Source: Plicaturopsis crispa FD-325 SS-3
Lineage: Eukaryota > Basidiomycota > Agaricomycetes > Amylocorticiales > Amylocorticiaceae
Direction of reading: 5' to 3'
NCBI GenBank assembly: GCA_000827205.1
Contig: KN832563.1
Coordinates: 878,863-942,862 of the forward strand
Length of the DNA: 64,000 nt
A model generated the notes under the pieces. That model worked only from the letters and a program-made list of their open reading frames with translations, was not told the DNA's origin and searched no databases. This document shows positions 10,497 through 21,436 of the stretch, piece after piece. A program made the position numbers and the translations under genes. Every line of letters begins with the position of its first letter. Within the stretch, counting starts at the first letter, position 1.

Positions 10497-12167
10497 TCAA
10501 TCGTCCAAGTCAAGCAAAGGACCACACTCTACTACGGGCACCTGTGCGCGAAACCTAGCGAATTCCGAGTTGGGTGGATCGTCGAAGTCTGAGAGATGCA
10601 GTACTTTCAGTTCTGTACCCATCGACAGCCGCTCTCTGTAACACGCGGCCAGACTGTCCAATACCTGCGGTGAGGTGCTGAGGCCCGAGAAGCGTAAGAT
10701 TTCCAAGCGGGAGCAGACAACTCTGGCATCGTCTTCTGTCTCGAGCGGCGTCATCGCGAGAGCCGTGATCAGCTGCTGGTGTTGAGCGCTATCTCCACTT
10801 TCGATGGCCGTTAAGGAAAGCAATCTCGGGAAGCGTGACAAGGCAGCGCGCCATTGCTGGCTGGAGATATGTGCGGCACAATTGACGAACCTGACATGTT
10901 CGAGGTGCGGCAATGGAAGCAGGGTGCCTAGCTGAGAAAGGAATATCCGTGGCTTGAGCATGCCGTTTCCGACGATGGACATGGCACTAAAGGATTCCTC
11001 CTCCGTTAAAGCAGGCCTACCACGCAAAGAGATGCACAAAAACCCCTCTACAGTGAATTCGAGCTGGCGTAGTTCTGTCAAACATTTCAACTGCGTGCAG
11101 TCAGAGGGCAGGGCTTCGGCAAGGCTGTGACTCGAGTCCTCGAGATTGGCAGAGATGTGAACTTTGCAGTCCACCGACGGTATGGCTAGGTGCGAAAGGA
11201 GGTGTGCAATGTCGACAGGGCGATTTCTGAGGGTTATTGAGCTCAAATCATGCAGAACGACCGGTGGACGGATGCCCCCCGGATAAACTGTTTCGTGTGC
11301 TGGGACAGCTGGCCCCGCTTCCGACAAGAAAAGCTGCTGGAGATGAGGGCAACGTTCCAGGATCTCCAGAAATAGGTCCATCGGTGGAGTAACGAGTGGG
11401 CTCTGGCGATATAGATGTAGGTGCGTGAGGCCCATGAATAAAGGCGATGTGAAGGGTATCGCGACGTTGGACATATGTATCTGGCAGAGTTTTGGGGCAA
11501 CGCCATTGAAAATACCGTCGTCCAGCACTGCTGTGGTCTCTAGCGGCACGATACGGCGCCCTGTATTCATACACAAGCAAAGTACCTCCAACGCAGGGGC
11601 GGGGCGTATGACCATTGTTGAAGAGAGCTCAGGCATCTGGGATGCGTAGAGGTTGAGCTCCAATCTCCGGACCCGACTGAGATGCGGTAGCATGGGCTCC
11701 AAAAGCGGGCCAATCTTGATTATCCTGCTGCTAGCGTTCATGCGAATATGGATAGGAGCACTTTTGGATCGACAGAGGAAGAGATCTGTTGGTTCGTGAT
11801 TGCGGCCAAGTTCGATGAGACTCCAAAGGCGGGGTGTTGCAATCGCTACCGTGCGCCAGTGCCTGCACACTGCGGTGACTACAAAACAAGGATGATGGCG
11901 AAGCTTCTGCGTCCCCGCTTTGGGACCGAAACTGAGCATAAGCCAGGCGAATATCTCTGCCAAGATTTCTTCCGGCAGGACGCGGATTGGAGCCAACGAA
12001 TTTCTCACTGCCCTGAGGGCCCAGAGAGACTGGAGAAGACTGTCCTCCCTGGCATCGAGGGTTGTTCGTGCCTCCGTTGAGGACAGTCCTGATATCGACT
12101 GCTGCTCTGCCAAAAAGGCTGCAACGCGCTCTTGGTCGTCCTCCGGAGTCGCAAGTTGGCACGACAT
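10497..12167 (-). CDS. F-box-like protein, single exon, divergent member
   Basis: One uninterrupted frame of 556 residues from the ATG at 12167. An N-terminal helix (residues 1-55) leads into an F-box-like core, LPEEILAEIFAWLM. This is followed by the VCRHWRTVAIATPRLWSLIEL signature that marks Agaricomycete F-box proteins. The remainder is leucine-rich without a strict repeat, probably irregular LRR-like substrate-binding strands. F-box proteins recruit substrates to SCF ubiquitin ligases through Skp1. It lacks the WDG tail and the ATG-adjacent intron of the other F-box genes here, so it belongs to another branch. It is convergent with the dioxygenase gene, 142 bp apart. Confidence 0.82.
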   Translation of the reverse strand: MSCQLATPEDDQERVAAFLAEQQSISGLSSTEARTTLDAREDSLLQSLWALRAVRNSLAPIRVLPEEILAEIFAWLMLSFGPKAGTQKLRHHPCFVVTAVCRHWRTVAIATPRLWSLIELGRNHEPTDLFLCRSKSAPIHIRMNASSRIIKIGPLLEPMLPHLSRVRRLELNLYASQMPELSSTMVIRPAPALEVLCLCMNTGRRIVPLETTAVLDDGIFNGVAPKLCQIHMSNVAIPFTSPLFMGLTHLHLYRQSPLVTPPMDLFLEILERCPHLQQLFLSEAGPAVPAHETVYPGGIRPPVVLHDLSSITLRNRPVDIAHLLSHLAIPSVDCKVHISANLEDSSHSLAEALPSDCTQLKCLTELRQLEFTVEGFLCISLRGRPALTEEESFSAMSIVGNGMLKPRIFLSQLGTLLPLPHLEHVRFVNCAAHISSQQWRAALSRFPRLLSLTAIESGDSAQHQQLITALAMTPLETEDDARVVCSRLEILRFSGLSTSPQVLDSLAACYRERLSMGTELKVLHLSDFDDPPNSEFARFRAQVPVVECGPLLDLDD

Positions 12168-12788
12168 AGATGTAGTGTTTTCTGCAAGAAATAAGATAGA
12201 TGCTAAATTATTGGGGAATGGGTTTGTCGTGAATCCAAGTCTTACACGCTTTTTATATGCCGACGGGACAACCTCAGGCTTTCCTCAATCGGGAGGCTCT
12301 GTGTCTCCTTAGCCACTAGGGCGTCTCTACTGGTCAGTGCAAATATGCTGGAGTTCAACATGAACACTCACAGTCGGCTAGGAGAAGCGTATGTGGTGGT
12401 AGAAACAGAGAGTGTTTACTGCCTCGAAGTTGGGTGATAGTTACACTTACTGCTCTCAGATGTTCAGACCGAACGTATGGCACCTACGGTGATAGACGTA
12501 TCTATAATCTAATGTAATTGCTCGATTGTCCGAATAAAAATGCATCGATAGATCGACGAAGTGCCTGATACAACGCCGGAGAAAAACATCCAAAAGTACA
12601 CTAATGTTTTGAAGCTCGAGGAAAGATGAAGGAAAGTGCAGACCAAGATGTTAAATAGAAAGGAGGGTTGCAATAGCGAGGAAAACAAACAGCAATATAT
12701 ACGGAGAGAATACGAAACAGCGAAATGCGAGACCAGGATGTACCAGAAGAAAGCAGGGCAGGACGAAACGGAGGAGGAAATAAAATGC
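12168..12788. other. Intergenic region with no recognised gene
   Basis: A 621-bp region between two minus-strand genes. It should hold the F-box promoter and the 3' UTR of the RING/VWA gene. The 12500-12790 part is A-rich on the plus strand. A 120-codon minus-strand frame at 12509-12871 overlaps the end of the neighbour and shows nothing protein-like. Confidence 0.5.
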
Positions 12789-15700
12789 TCAGTCGCGGGC
12801 CACCCAGTCGTTGGATCTCGAGACCAGCTCAATGGCGTAGTCAATGGTCCAGAATAATCGTTCCGTCGCACTGCGTCCGCTCCAACTCTTTTGGTCGCGC
12901 AGTATCATAGCCTGTGTAGAGTAAAAAGGTCAGCAACGCATTCTGAAATACATGTAAAGTTGGACGTACCTGTTGTGCACCGAAGTTCCGTTGATCATGC
13001 GCGAAAAGGTCTACGTTCTCCTCCAGTGCCTCGGAGAGAACTTGCAGGTCCTGAAGGACCGCCTGCATTGCCCGAACAGCCGACAAGGTGAGAATCTCCT
13101 TGCGGTTGCGTCCAGACCCGCCACCGCTATTCGGTGGAGGCAGTGATCGCGAAATGGCCGACAGCACCGTGTGCAGGATGCGTTTGGTCTCGCCCAAGAT
13201 TTTCTGCGCTTGAGGGAAGTTCTTCCGCGACACAAGCACAAGTGCGCGGGTAATCATATCAGATGCAAGGAGCTCCATCCGACGACGAACGATGACGGGG
13301 TCCGAGCTTGGGCTGGGCTGACGTGCACCGGCAGAGGCAGGTGGTAGCAGCGTCACTGTCAGTAGCACCGGGTGGGCGAGGCGTGTTATATGCTTGGCCG
13401 CAGCAGGGTCGAAGAACGAGCCATCTACTTCAACGACGGGTACTTCATCGATCATGCGGTCGATCATACCATCCATAATGTCTGGTGAATCGCCGAGGGA
13501 CAACGAGTCGAGGCCCATGCTCTGTACGAACTGGTCCGTTGCGCTCATGGAGCCCCCATTGACGCCATGAGAGTGGCTCTTGTGTGCATCGGAGTTGTCA
13601 AGCTCAAGCTCAATGAGCATCTCCTTCCGCTCGCCGTAGCGTAGCTCCCCGACGTCGACGTCGACATCGTGGCCATCGGACGCAAGGATAGAAGAGGGAC
13701 CCCCCGACACCTTGCGGATGCGGAACCTGTGTCCGTCGACAATCTTCATGTGCAGTTTCATGTTCAGGAGCCCAATCGACATCATGCCGCCAACACAGCC
13801 TGCTACGCAGTTCCGCAGGTCGTACCAGTCCTTGACAAAGGTGTACGTGCCGCTGGTGTGGTTCGACATAAGCCATAGCGATGCAGGATCGTGCGAACGA
13901 CCGTAGCCGAATGAATGTATCGGGATGTTTGCCGCCTCAGCGCGTGCAAGGACGAGGTCCATTTGAGCACGTCGCGTGCTGTCAGCGGCATCGCTAACCA
14001 GCACCAATCCCGACACGGGGTTGCGCGACTTCCGTTGCAGCACGACATCAAGACCTGTCAAGAAATATTAGTCCTGCATGCATATGACTCCGGAACGCGG
14101 CGTACCGTGGTTGACCGCTGTGACGACATCGGTTTTCTCATCTTTGGGCCCCCGAACCAAGAACTCGTCGTCAGGCTGCGACTCGTCTCGCCGTATCCCC
14201 GTCTCCTCTATGAACTTGAGCAGCCGAGCACGACTGTTCGTCTTCCCTACGCAGAGGAACGGGGTCTTGCGCACGTTGCCGCCAACGCCCACTTCGAATG
14301 TTACCATACTCAATCGGTCCTTGGAACCGAGGGACGCCAGTATGAAATCGAGTGTCGCCCTGATCACCCGGATTTTCAACGCTGCGGTGCTCGGAACGGC
14401 GTTGGGCGGTGGCAACGAGATGACCAGAATGAGGTCCAGTGGCGGATGCGGCAGGGGTGTAAGCGAGTTCGATGGACCGGCCGACATATGCGGGGCGACC
14501 AGCCCGGTGGGCGAATCGTACACCATCATGGCATCTTCCTCCTCGCCAAGCGGCGACAGCTTCTGTTGCACCTGCCGTGCCGCCGTTGAGCCGTGCGAAG
14601 TGGAAGAGGACAACGTCGATCGCGACGAGTCGTTCAAGAGACTGTCCGCGGTACTGACCGTAGTCCCCGACGTGCTACCGCTCAGCATCCGCGCCGCCTT
14701 CGCGCTCCCGCCGAACTCCTCCATGTCCAGCTCTCGCGCGACATCCTGGGGATGGGTCGAGCCAGTTGGCTGCTGGAAGTGGGACACGAGGCCCTGGATG
14801 TTGTTCTTCCACGCCTCCAGTGAAGAGCGCTCCTTGAAGATCAGGATGAATGAGTCGAGCCGCTCGTCCTCCATGTCGATTGTCAGGCTCATCTCGCCTG
14901 CCGCGGATGACGCAGTGACCTGCTTGATATGCCGAACATAGATGCGGCCCTTGAGACGCAAAACACCCTTGCCCTGGTTAGCTGCTGTGCCTGTAGAATA
15001 TTTAGCAAAGTGAACAAGCTCTGAGAGATGACCAACACGAACCAAAGGGGCGCCGGTTCTTTTCCTCCACGACACAAATAATCGCCTCCTTGAAAAGGTA
15101 GACGAAAAATTCGCGCACAAGCTGGTCGCGGCGCACCGAAAGCAGATCGTACATTTGCAACGGCCCGAGACCCGATAGTGGGTGACCCTTCCAGTCCGTG
15201 ATACGGTTGCGCAGATCTTCAGTAATTGCAACGAACGGAGAATCCTCATCATCGGGTGGAGGCGGAGGTGGCTGGTTGAGAGGCGACCACTCCTCATTTG
15301 AGGACGAACTTAACTGGTTATCTTGCATAGATGCAGGCGATAACCGATGGCTCCGGGACTGCGAATACTGTGAGGGCTGGCGCAACGATCCATCCGGCGA
15401 ATATGATGGTTGCGTAGGTGGTCGACGCTGGCGCAATGTACTATATTGGGAGCTGGGCGCATCGGAGAGGCCTGTGTCCTGCCGTGAATGCCCATTTTGC
15501 GTATGGTACGTATGCTGAGTTGAGGGGCGATCTTGTGTCAAAGGTTGACCAGGGACGTGCGACGACCCCCGCTTGCCCGGAAGTTCGATGATGACAATGC
15601 ACGTGAGCGGCTGGCTCAAATCACTTGTGCGTGTGAGCGATGAGAATTCAGGGCGAACTTGAATAGATGGTGCAACAATGTAGTTTCCATGCTCAGAAGC

Positions 15701-16643
15701 ATGACCCGAACGGACCGAGGGCGCATGGTCGATGGGGTCGTCGGCTGTTGGATCGTAGGGCCGTGAAGTTGACGATATGCCCCGAGTCCTGCTATATGAC
15801 GACGTGCCGTTGGCACCATCGCTACCAGGAAATACGCCGGGTGTGTTGCGCTCACCCATACCAGTGAGGGCTGCGAGCTCTGATTTGAAATAGAATCAGC
15901 TTTCCTGGCCATATTCATGAGACATAGATGGAGGACACGAACTATTTGATTTCCCGCCGTCGCCATCGCCAACCTTCATGGGCCGTCTGCATACACCACA
16001 GACACCCAGATTCGATTTTCGGGGGACAGTAGATTTAGCTTGTCCTGGCGGTGGTCCGTACACCGCGCTGAAACATGCCTGTGCACCGAGTCAGTCTGGG
16101 ACATACGACGCGGTATCTGATCGCGGGATCCAATTTGACGCGAAGAATGCACACCTCATGAAGGGCATGACCACACTCGGGCACTATATGGGGCTTTTCT
16201 CCTGGAAGTCTGAAGCTGAAGCTGAGCGGTTCGAGGCACACCGGGCACTCTTCCTCGTCGTCGGCAGAATCTTGGTTCGATACAACAGGTAGTGGTGCAG
16301 GACCCATGGCGGCGTAAGGATGGAGGTGTGTCTCGCTGTAGTTGGCGGTATTGGCGGTAGACGCCTGAGTAGACGCCGAGTATGCAGACCGGAGCGAGTT
16401 CGAAGAGGTAGCGCGCGTGGGTTTCCTGTTGAATACAGAGTTGAAGGCGGACTTGAAAGCAGGCTGCAGCTGCTGCCGCTTGCTATGTCCGTCAGCCTGT
16501 GGGAGCAACCGCGAGGATGGTGAGGGCGGAGGCAAGAGGAAAGCGCCCTGATGGGAGCCAATGGACTGATGGAAATCTGGAGAAGGCTGCTGGTCACGCT
16601 GGCTGTTCCGCGATATCCAGCTGGGCTGGGATACCGACTTCAT
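12789..16643 (-). CDS. RING-H2 + PH + VWA protein, Far1/Ste5-like signalling scaffold
   Basis: Six exons (16643-16155, 16078-15943, 15879-15043, 14990-14106, 14054-12970, 12911-12789) join in frame to 1,184 residues. The N-terminus has a RING-H2 with Cys133, Cys136, Cys157, His159, His162, Cys165, Cys190 and Cys193. A Ser/Pro/Gln-rich linker follows. Then comes a PH domain at about 445-570, with the core FFVYLFKEAIICVVEE and the final helix LEAWKNNIQGLV. A von Willebrand A domain covers about 665-890 (DLILVISL, SGLVLVSDAADS). The C-terminus is helical and ends IELVSRSNDWVARD. RING, PH and VWA in this order is the plan known for Far1/Ste5 mating scaffolds, which bind G-beta-gamma and MAPK components at the membrane. 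The first VWA metal motif is not DxSxS, so metal binding is doubtful. A stand-alone ubiquitin ligase role is the alternative. Confidence 0.75.
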
Positions 16644-17598
16644 AAATGGGAAAAACGAGCGACGAGGTGCGAAACTGCAGCGGTGTGTGCCTGCCTTTTT
16701 GGCAGACGGAAACGGGGGGAAACAAGGAAAACGAGGAAAAAACGGCGGCGAAGGAAGAGGTAAGAAGGAAGGGGCGGTTCGGATATTTTACCAGATAAAT
16801 TCGGTCTCAGGCTTGTACTTCTCTCATTTCCACCGTCAGAAAGGCTATCTGCTCAAATCGCAGGTCTATACCTGCAACAATGTCTACTTGTCCTTTTGTT
16901 CCCCCAACGACGACGAGCGTGGCACGCCGTGGCTGGTCGCCGTGCGCTGTGCTCGACGTACTCGCTTTGCACACCGCTAGCGTGCCCAAACACTATGGCG
17001 GCGGACGCGTCTACACTATACGGCCTCCCAAAGACCTCCGTTCGCATGTTGTATTTATTGCCGATGCCCTGCAATTCGAGGGCATCTACCGGTGGCCTGG
17101 CCAACGAATATATATTGGCAAGATAGACAGCAACGAGCGCAACGAGGCGCAACGGTGATCAACGCAAGCGTTTAGCAGGATATTGCAACTAGTTCCGTAT
17201 GTCCCCAGATAATATTTGTCGTCGTGTGGACGCGCATTTTGACCTCGAAAGCTCTATGATCGCCAGGAACAATCCTCGAAACGTGCGCTGTCGTCGACGA
17301 TGCTGCCAGCAAGCTGTGTGCGTTAACGATGGTCCCAGGCTTTCATCGGTGCTAAACACGCTATGTATTGGCGCGGGCGCGTGCGAGCCATCCCCAATTC
17401 AGTGCTGACACGGTTGCAGTACGTCCCATTCATCTCATGTATACTTGCGCTCCCTCTCACAGTCAAGTCGAGACGGTATAGAGACACTGAAGCAATGATA
17501 CTAGTTCTCTCGGCATTCATCCACCAAATTACACGGCTCCGAAAGCCGAGCGACCGGAGCGCTCCTCCTCGTCCATACGATCTACGGCTCATCCAGAT
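16644..17598. other. Gene-poor region upstream of the RING/VWA gene
   Basis: It must contain the RING/VWA promoter. A purine-rich run, nearly all A and G on the plus strand, lies at about 16705-16775. A 92-codon plus-strand frame with an ATG start (16880-17158) shows no recognisable features and I do not call it. Nothing else protein-like was found. Confidence 0.4.
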
Positions 17599-18126
17599 AT
17601 GGCGTATATCAGCGATTCTTCGAAACGCAGCATCATCATCAGCTGTCTGCAGTGTGCGCCCGTCATCACTGATCAGCTCTCTTCTGTCCATCCCATGCTA
17701 TTCTATTCCGGCTGGCCCTTGCCTATCTTCCCACTATGCCCTGCTAATATCCTCACGCATGACAAGTACTGGACGTACACGGTAAGCTGGGAGGAGGCGA
17801 GTCTGCGTTCAACTTGATGATCATGATCAGCATCAGATAGATTCAGATGCACTGACGGAGTGCCGCTCCCGCGCTATATACATTGTAGGTAGTATCTGAG
17901 CGCTATTTCCTCGAACTCTTGATGTCGCCCCTGCAGCCATGCTTTCTCCGTGGTCCAGCGGAGCTGGCATACTTATAGAGGGTAAGCTTGCTCTGCCTCT
18001 CTGTCATCAAACTTGATCGCTTACTGGACGCAGTGGAGTGAGCATTACAGGATATAGGTATACAGATTCGACCTGCGCGGCTGCGCATCACATATGTTCC
18101 ACCGCTCATCGAGTCGAACATCTTTT
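17599..18126 (+). CDS. Possible small multi-exon gene, unknown
   Basis: Tentative. A frame from the ATG at 17599 (MAYISDSSKRSI...) ends at a good donor (GTAAGC, 17782). It can be continued through three further short exons with phase-compatible GT-AG introns ending near 17836, 17938 and 18066. The last exon could read RPARLRITYVPPLIESNIF. Introns would be about 47-70 nt, like the rest of the window. No domain is recognised and the upstream limit is unclear; the gene may start further 5'. The protein would be about 110-125 residues. Chance splicing of non-coding DNA is a fair alternative. Confidence 0.22.
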
Positions 18127-18383
18127 GAAGCTTGAAGCTTGAGGAAGCGGTAAAAGCAGTAGTTCACGTCACCAAAGTGAAGCCGGCTAAGTTCCTCGTT
18201 GACGAGAAATATATGCGTTACACAGACGTGTATTTGTACGACGGAAATATTGCCTAAATGCTAAAAATCGACGAGAGTATGCGTACACGGAGCCTGAGAG
18301 ACACGAATCTATTAATTATAATAAGGCGCAAGGGGAGATGCATCATGAAGGCAATCCAGGTATAACGCGATGGCAGATGTTGT

Positions 18384-19851
18384 CTATAGCTGGGCGTTCG
18401 GCACGGTGGGGTGCACCGAAGGGACACTTAACACCTGTGCGATCTTGTTTGCAAGGGGTGACGGTTCGGCCTCCATCGTCATTTGGAGGAACCACGGCTT
18501 GCTCATGTAATTCCGAATCCTGGGTCGATGAGCGCTGGTGAGCAACGATAACCCTAGACCTGAGAGAAGGACTTACCCATCGGGAAGCAGTACAACCACG
18601 TTCGCGCCTTCTGTCTGAGCGATCCGTCTGCCCGCGTCGCTCTTCAGCCACTGCAGCGCGCCACATAGTGCGCTGCCGCTGCTCCCGCCGACGAGCAAGC
18701 CTTCAGTGCGCATGAGGGTGCGCGCAGCGGCGAACGCATCGGCATCACTTGTCTTCACCCAGGCGTCGATGTCGGCGGGGTCTCGCGAGAGCACTTCGGG
18801 GATGAAGTCATACCCGATGCCCTCGACGATGTAGCCCGCCCCGGAGTCCTCTGTGTTTAGTGAGGCGGGAACAGCAAGGATGCTTCCGCGTGGGTCGACG
18901 GCCACGACGGTGCAGGAAGCGTTGTGCGTGCGCTTGATTGCGCGGGAGACGCCGGTGACGGTACCGCCAGTGCCTGCACCAGCCACGACGGCGTCGACCT
19001 TCCCGGACGACGGGTGGGCCAAGGTCGACGGTGTCGAGACCACTGCATCAATAATTTCGGGGCCCGTGGTATACTCGTGCGCGAGTGGGTTGTTGACCTT
19101 AACCGCGATATTAGCTTGAGTGTGCGAACACAGCGAATGAAGCAGACTTACATTCGCATATTGGTCCAAAATGATCCCTCCGGGTATTTCTCTCTGCAGT
19201 CTATGGGCCACGCCTGCGATCGTTAAGGAATTCAGCCACGAGACGTGCCAAAAACATTTTCTGGGCTCTACCTATATGGCTGTCCGGCGAGTCATACGCC
19301 GCCTCGGTAGGTGTGCGGACGACTTCAGCGCCCAAGGCGCGGAGGGTAGCTTCCTTCTCCAAAGACATCTTGTTGGGAAGGGTGATGATCACCGAATATC
19401 CCTTATCTATAGTATTCAGTATGCGGTTCGTCAGAGCATTTGAAGGCGACACTCTACCTTGATTGCACATGCCATAGCTAGTCCAATTCCTTCACGCCGC
19501 AGTTGTCAGTACGCGTCCGAAAGAAGACGAAGGTTGATTTCATGGCTCACCGGTGTTTCCTGACGTTGGTTCAATGACGACGCTGTGTCCCGGTATGAGA
19601 CGGCCTTCCTTCTCGGCACCCAGGACCATTGCTTTCGCGATGCGGTCCTTAATCGAACCTCCCGCACTCGTGAATTCGACCTTGCCCACTTGAAGCAACT
19701 ACTGTCAGGTTTTCCGCTGACGCTAGAAGGCGGGAAAAAACTCACGTAGGTTGCATCGAAGGCCTTCCTGTCTTGCTATCTTGTCGAGTCGGATGAGAGG
19801 CGTGTTTCCGACGGCATCGAGGGCGTTGTCGAGGATATGGCGGGTGGACAT
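18384..19851 (-). CDS. CYS4: Cystathionine beta-synthase-like PLP enzyme lacking the regulatory CBS domains
   Basis: Joined from eight exons to 379 residues. The start [22 protein letters not shown] is the usual family opening. Motifs are GGSIKDR with the PLP Lys49, SGNTG (79-83) and the phosphate-binding AGTGGT (197-202). [19 protein letters not shown] and the C-terminal RIRNYMSKP favour cystathionine beta-synthase over plain O-acetylserine sulfhydrylase. The enzyme condenses serine and homocysteine to cystathionine in transsulfuration. Yeast Cys4 is about 507 residues and ends in two Bateman CBS domains. Here the frame stops about 40 residues after IRNYM, so the regulatory module is absent. 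No N-terminal heme-binding extension is seen. Introns are short; one acceptor, near 19695, was chosen to keep the frame of the NLLGKVEF segment. Confidence 0.85.
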
Positions 19852-20587
19852 GGTAGTAGTGTATGACAGGTGTATGATGGTGCAGAACGAGAAAATTGCA
19901 GACTTTTGAGGTCTGCCAGATGGCGGTTCGGATCTTGCATTTTGCGCATGCTCGCAGCCCCGTCGAGCACAAGGACACAGGGGCTATTTATTTCGCAAGA
20001 TGTTCTCATCTGGATTCTACCGCACGTCCATACAGTACCTGGTCCCAGTACTCTCAAATCAGCAATTGCACCAGAACAAGTATCTCATTTTGAAAAGTTA
20101 TACAAGTTCTCGAGCCACAGCAGCGTCTATAATTGCTCGCTGCGCTCGCAATTATTCGCTAAAGGACTGAACCTCGCAGACAAACAAGTGCAAATTCTAC
20201 TGTGCAGTGGCTGAACCAAGTTTTGGCAGGGGAGACTTTTAATCGGCCTCAAACACGCACAATTCTGCACATTTTTCCTTGAATTTTGCATGAGGCGCTG
20301 GCTTAAGCTTATAGGTATCCACAGATACCAGCACATTGAGATACATGAAGGAAAACATAGGTTTTGAGCCTCCTCTTTGAAATTCCACCCACAAAGAAAG
20401 CCGAGTTCCGCTGCGAGAGCACCGGCGCGTCCCGCGGATCCATATTATCTCTGGATGCTGTACTCACTCCAAGGTTACAGTGCAGTTTATGGCAGTGGCA
20501 ACCTCATGGATATATGCCAGAGATTTATCTCCGATGGATCGCTCCCCTTCTTGACTGAAAGGCACGGACGCCGCTAAGCAGGTGTGG
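19852..20587. other. Intergenic region upstream of the CBS-like gene
   Basis: A 736-bp region between minus-strand genes, so it holds the CBS-like promoter and the 3' end of the DOPA-dioxygenase gene. It contains a small hairpin at about 20131-20153 (AATTGC and GCAATT arms). Several short open frames lack any protein character. No gene is called. Confidence 0.45.
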
Positions 20588-21436
20588 TCAAGACGACACA
20601 GAGGGCGCCGCATCGGAGCTGGGCTTGCGTTTTTGCAGCCGGGGGTTGACATGCCTGAGCATCTCCGCGTTTAGTGGCCAAGGCCTGCCCATCCAGGACA
20701 TCAGCTCCGTATGGTCCCTGTACGCGTCGTTTGTGTTGGGGTGGATCAGGACGCTGTTAATGCGTATTAGCTAGTACCAGATGGGGGCGAAATTGAAATT
20801 ACGGACGAGCAGGGACCACGGTGGACCGTGAGCCAGGAGAAGAACGCGCCGGTCTGGTGCGGATTAAATGTATTCACTATGCAAATGGTTTGTTTCCGTT
20901 CCATTTTCAAGGGTGTACGCGGTCCCGACCTTCGAACATAGCGACTGGATGCGGACCGACGGGCTTGTCCCAGAACTTATAGATGCGCAACTTGAAGGCG
21001 GGGAACGATCAGCGACTGAGAATTATAGATAAAAAAAATGCATTTACCTCAGGAAATTCCCGTCTCACCCGCTCGTGAAGCGCCTTTGCGAAGGTACATT
21101 CCTCTTCAATGCTTTGCATATAGTATACTGCGCACGCGTTAATTAGGCGTAGAGCAAGGGGACTTGTAGACATACTGTGGAAGTCAAATCCGTTGTTTGA
21201 CGAGTCGATAGGCTCGGGGAAAACATCGTATGCTCCTGAACGAGGGCCGGGCAAGTTGATCAACGACTTGCCGTCGGGGTTGACGCCCTCCGGCAGAGGA
21301 GCTGCGTTCTCATACCCTGCCAAGGGAGATCTCCACCTCGGAGGGGCCTGTGGGTTTTCAAAAATGGGCTCTCAAAACGACGAGAAGTCGAGCGACATAC
21401 CGTTGACTCTTGCTGCTGCGTGGATGGTGACGCCAT
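20588..21436 (-). CDS. DOPA 4,5-dioxygenase family protein
   Basis: Six exons joined by 50-60 nt introns give 194 residues. The ATG at 21436 is in a first exon of 12 codons, MASPSTQQQEST. Conserved family blocks follow: FDFHIYYMQS, ALHERVRREFPELRIYKFWDKPVGPHPVAMFE, FFSWLTVHRGP and VLIHPNT, ending RDHTELMSWMGRPWPLN. His69, His110, His135 and His144 are candidates for the metal and substrate site known in this small-dioxygenase family. The family contains the Amanita muscaria betalain enzyme, but most fungal members are uncharacterised, so a role in extradiol cleavage of catechols is inferred. The 3' end is rich in Lys/Ser and variable. No truncation is seen. Confidence 0.85.

Noticed and set aside
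16880-17158. 92-codon plus-strand frame with ATG start
   Set aside because: Overlapping minus-strand frames are equally open in this stretch and nothing protein-like stands out.
20131-20153. Small hairpin (AATTGC...GCAATT) as a regulatory RNA or terminator
   Set aside because: Only a 6-bp stem with an 11-nt loop, expected often by chance.
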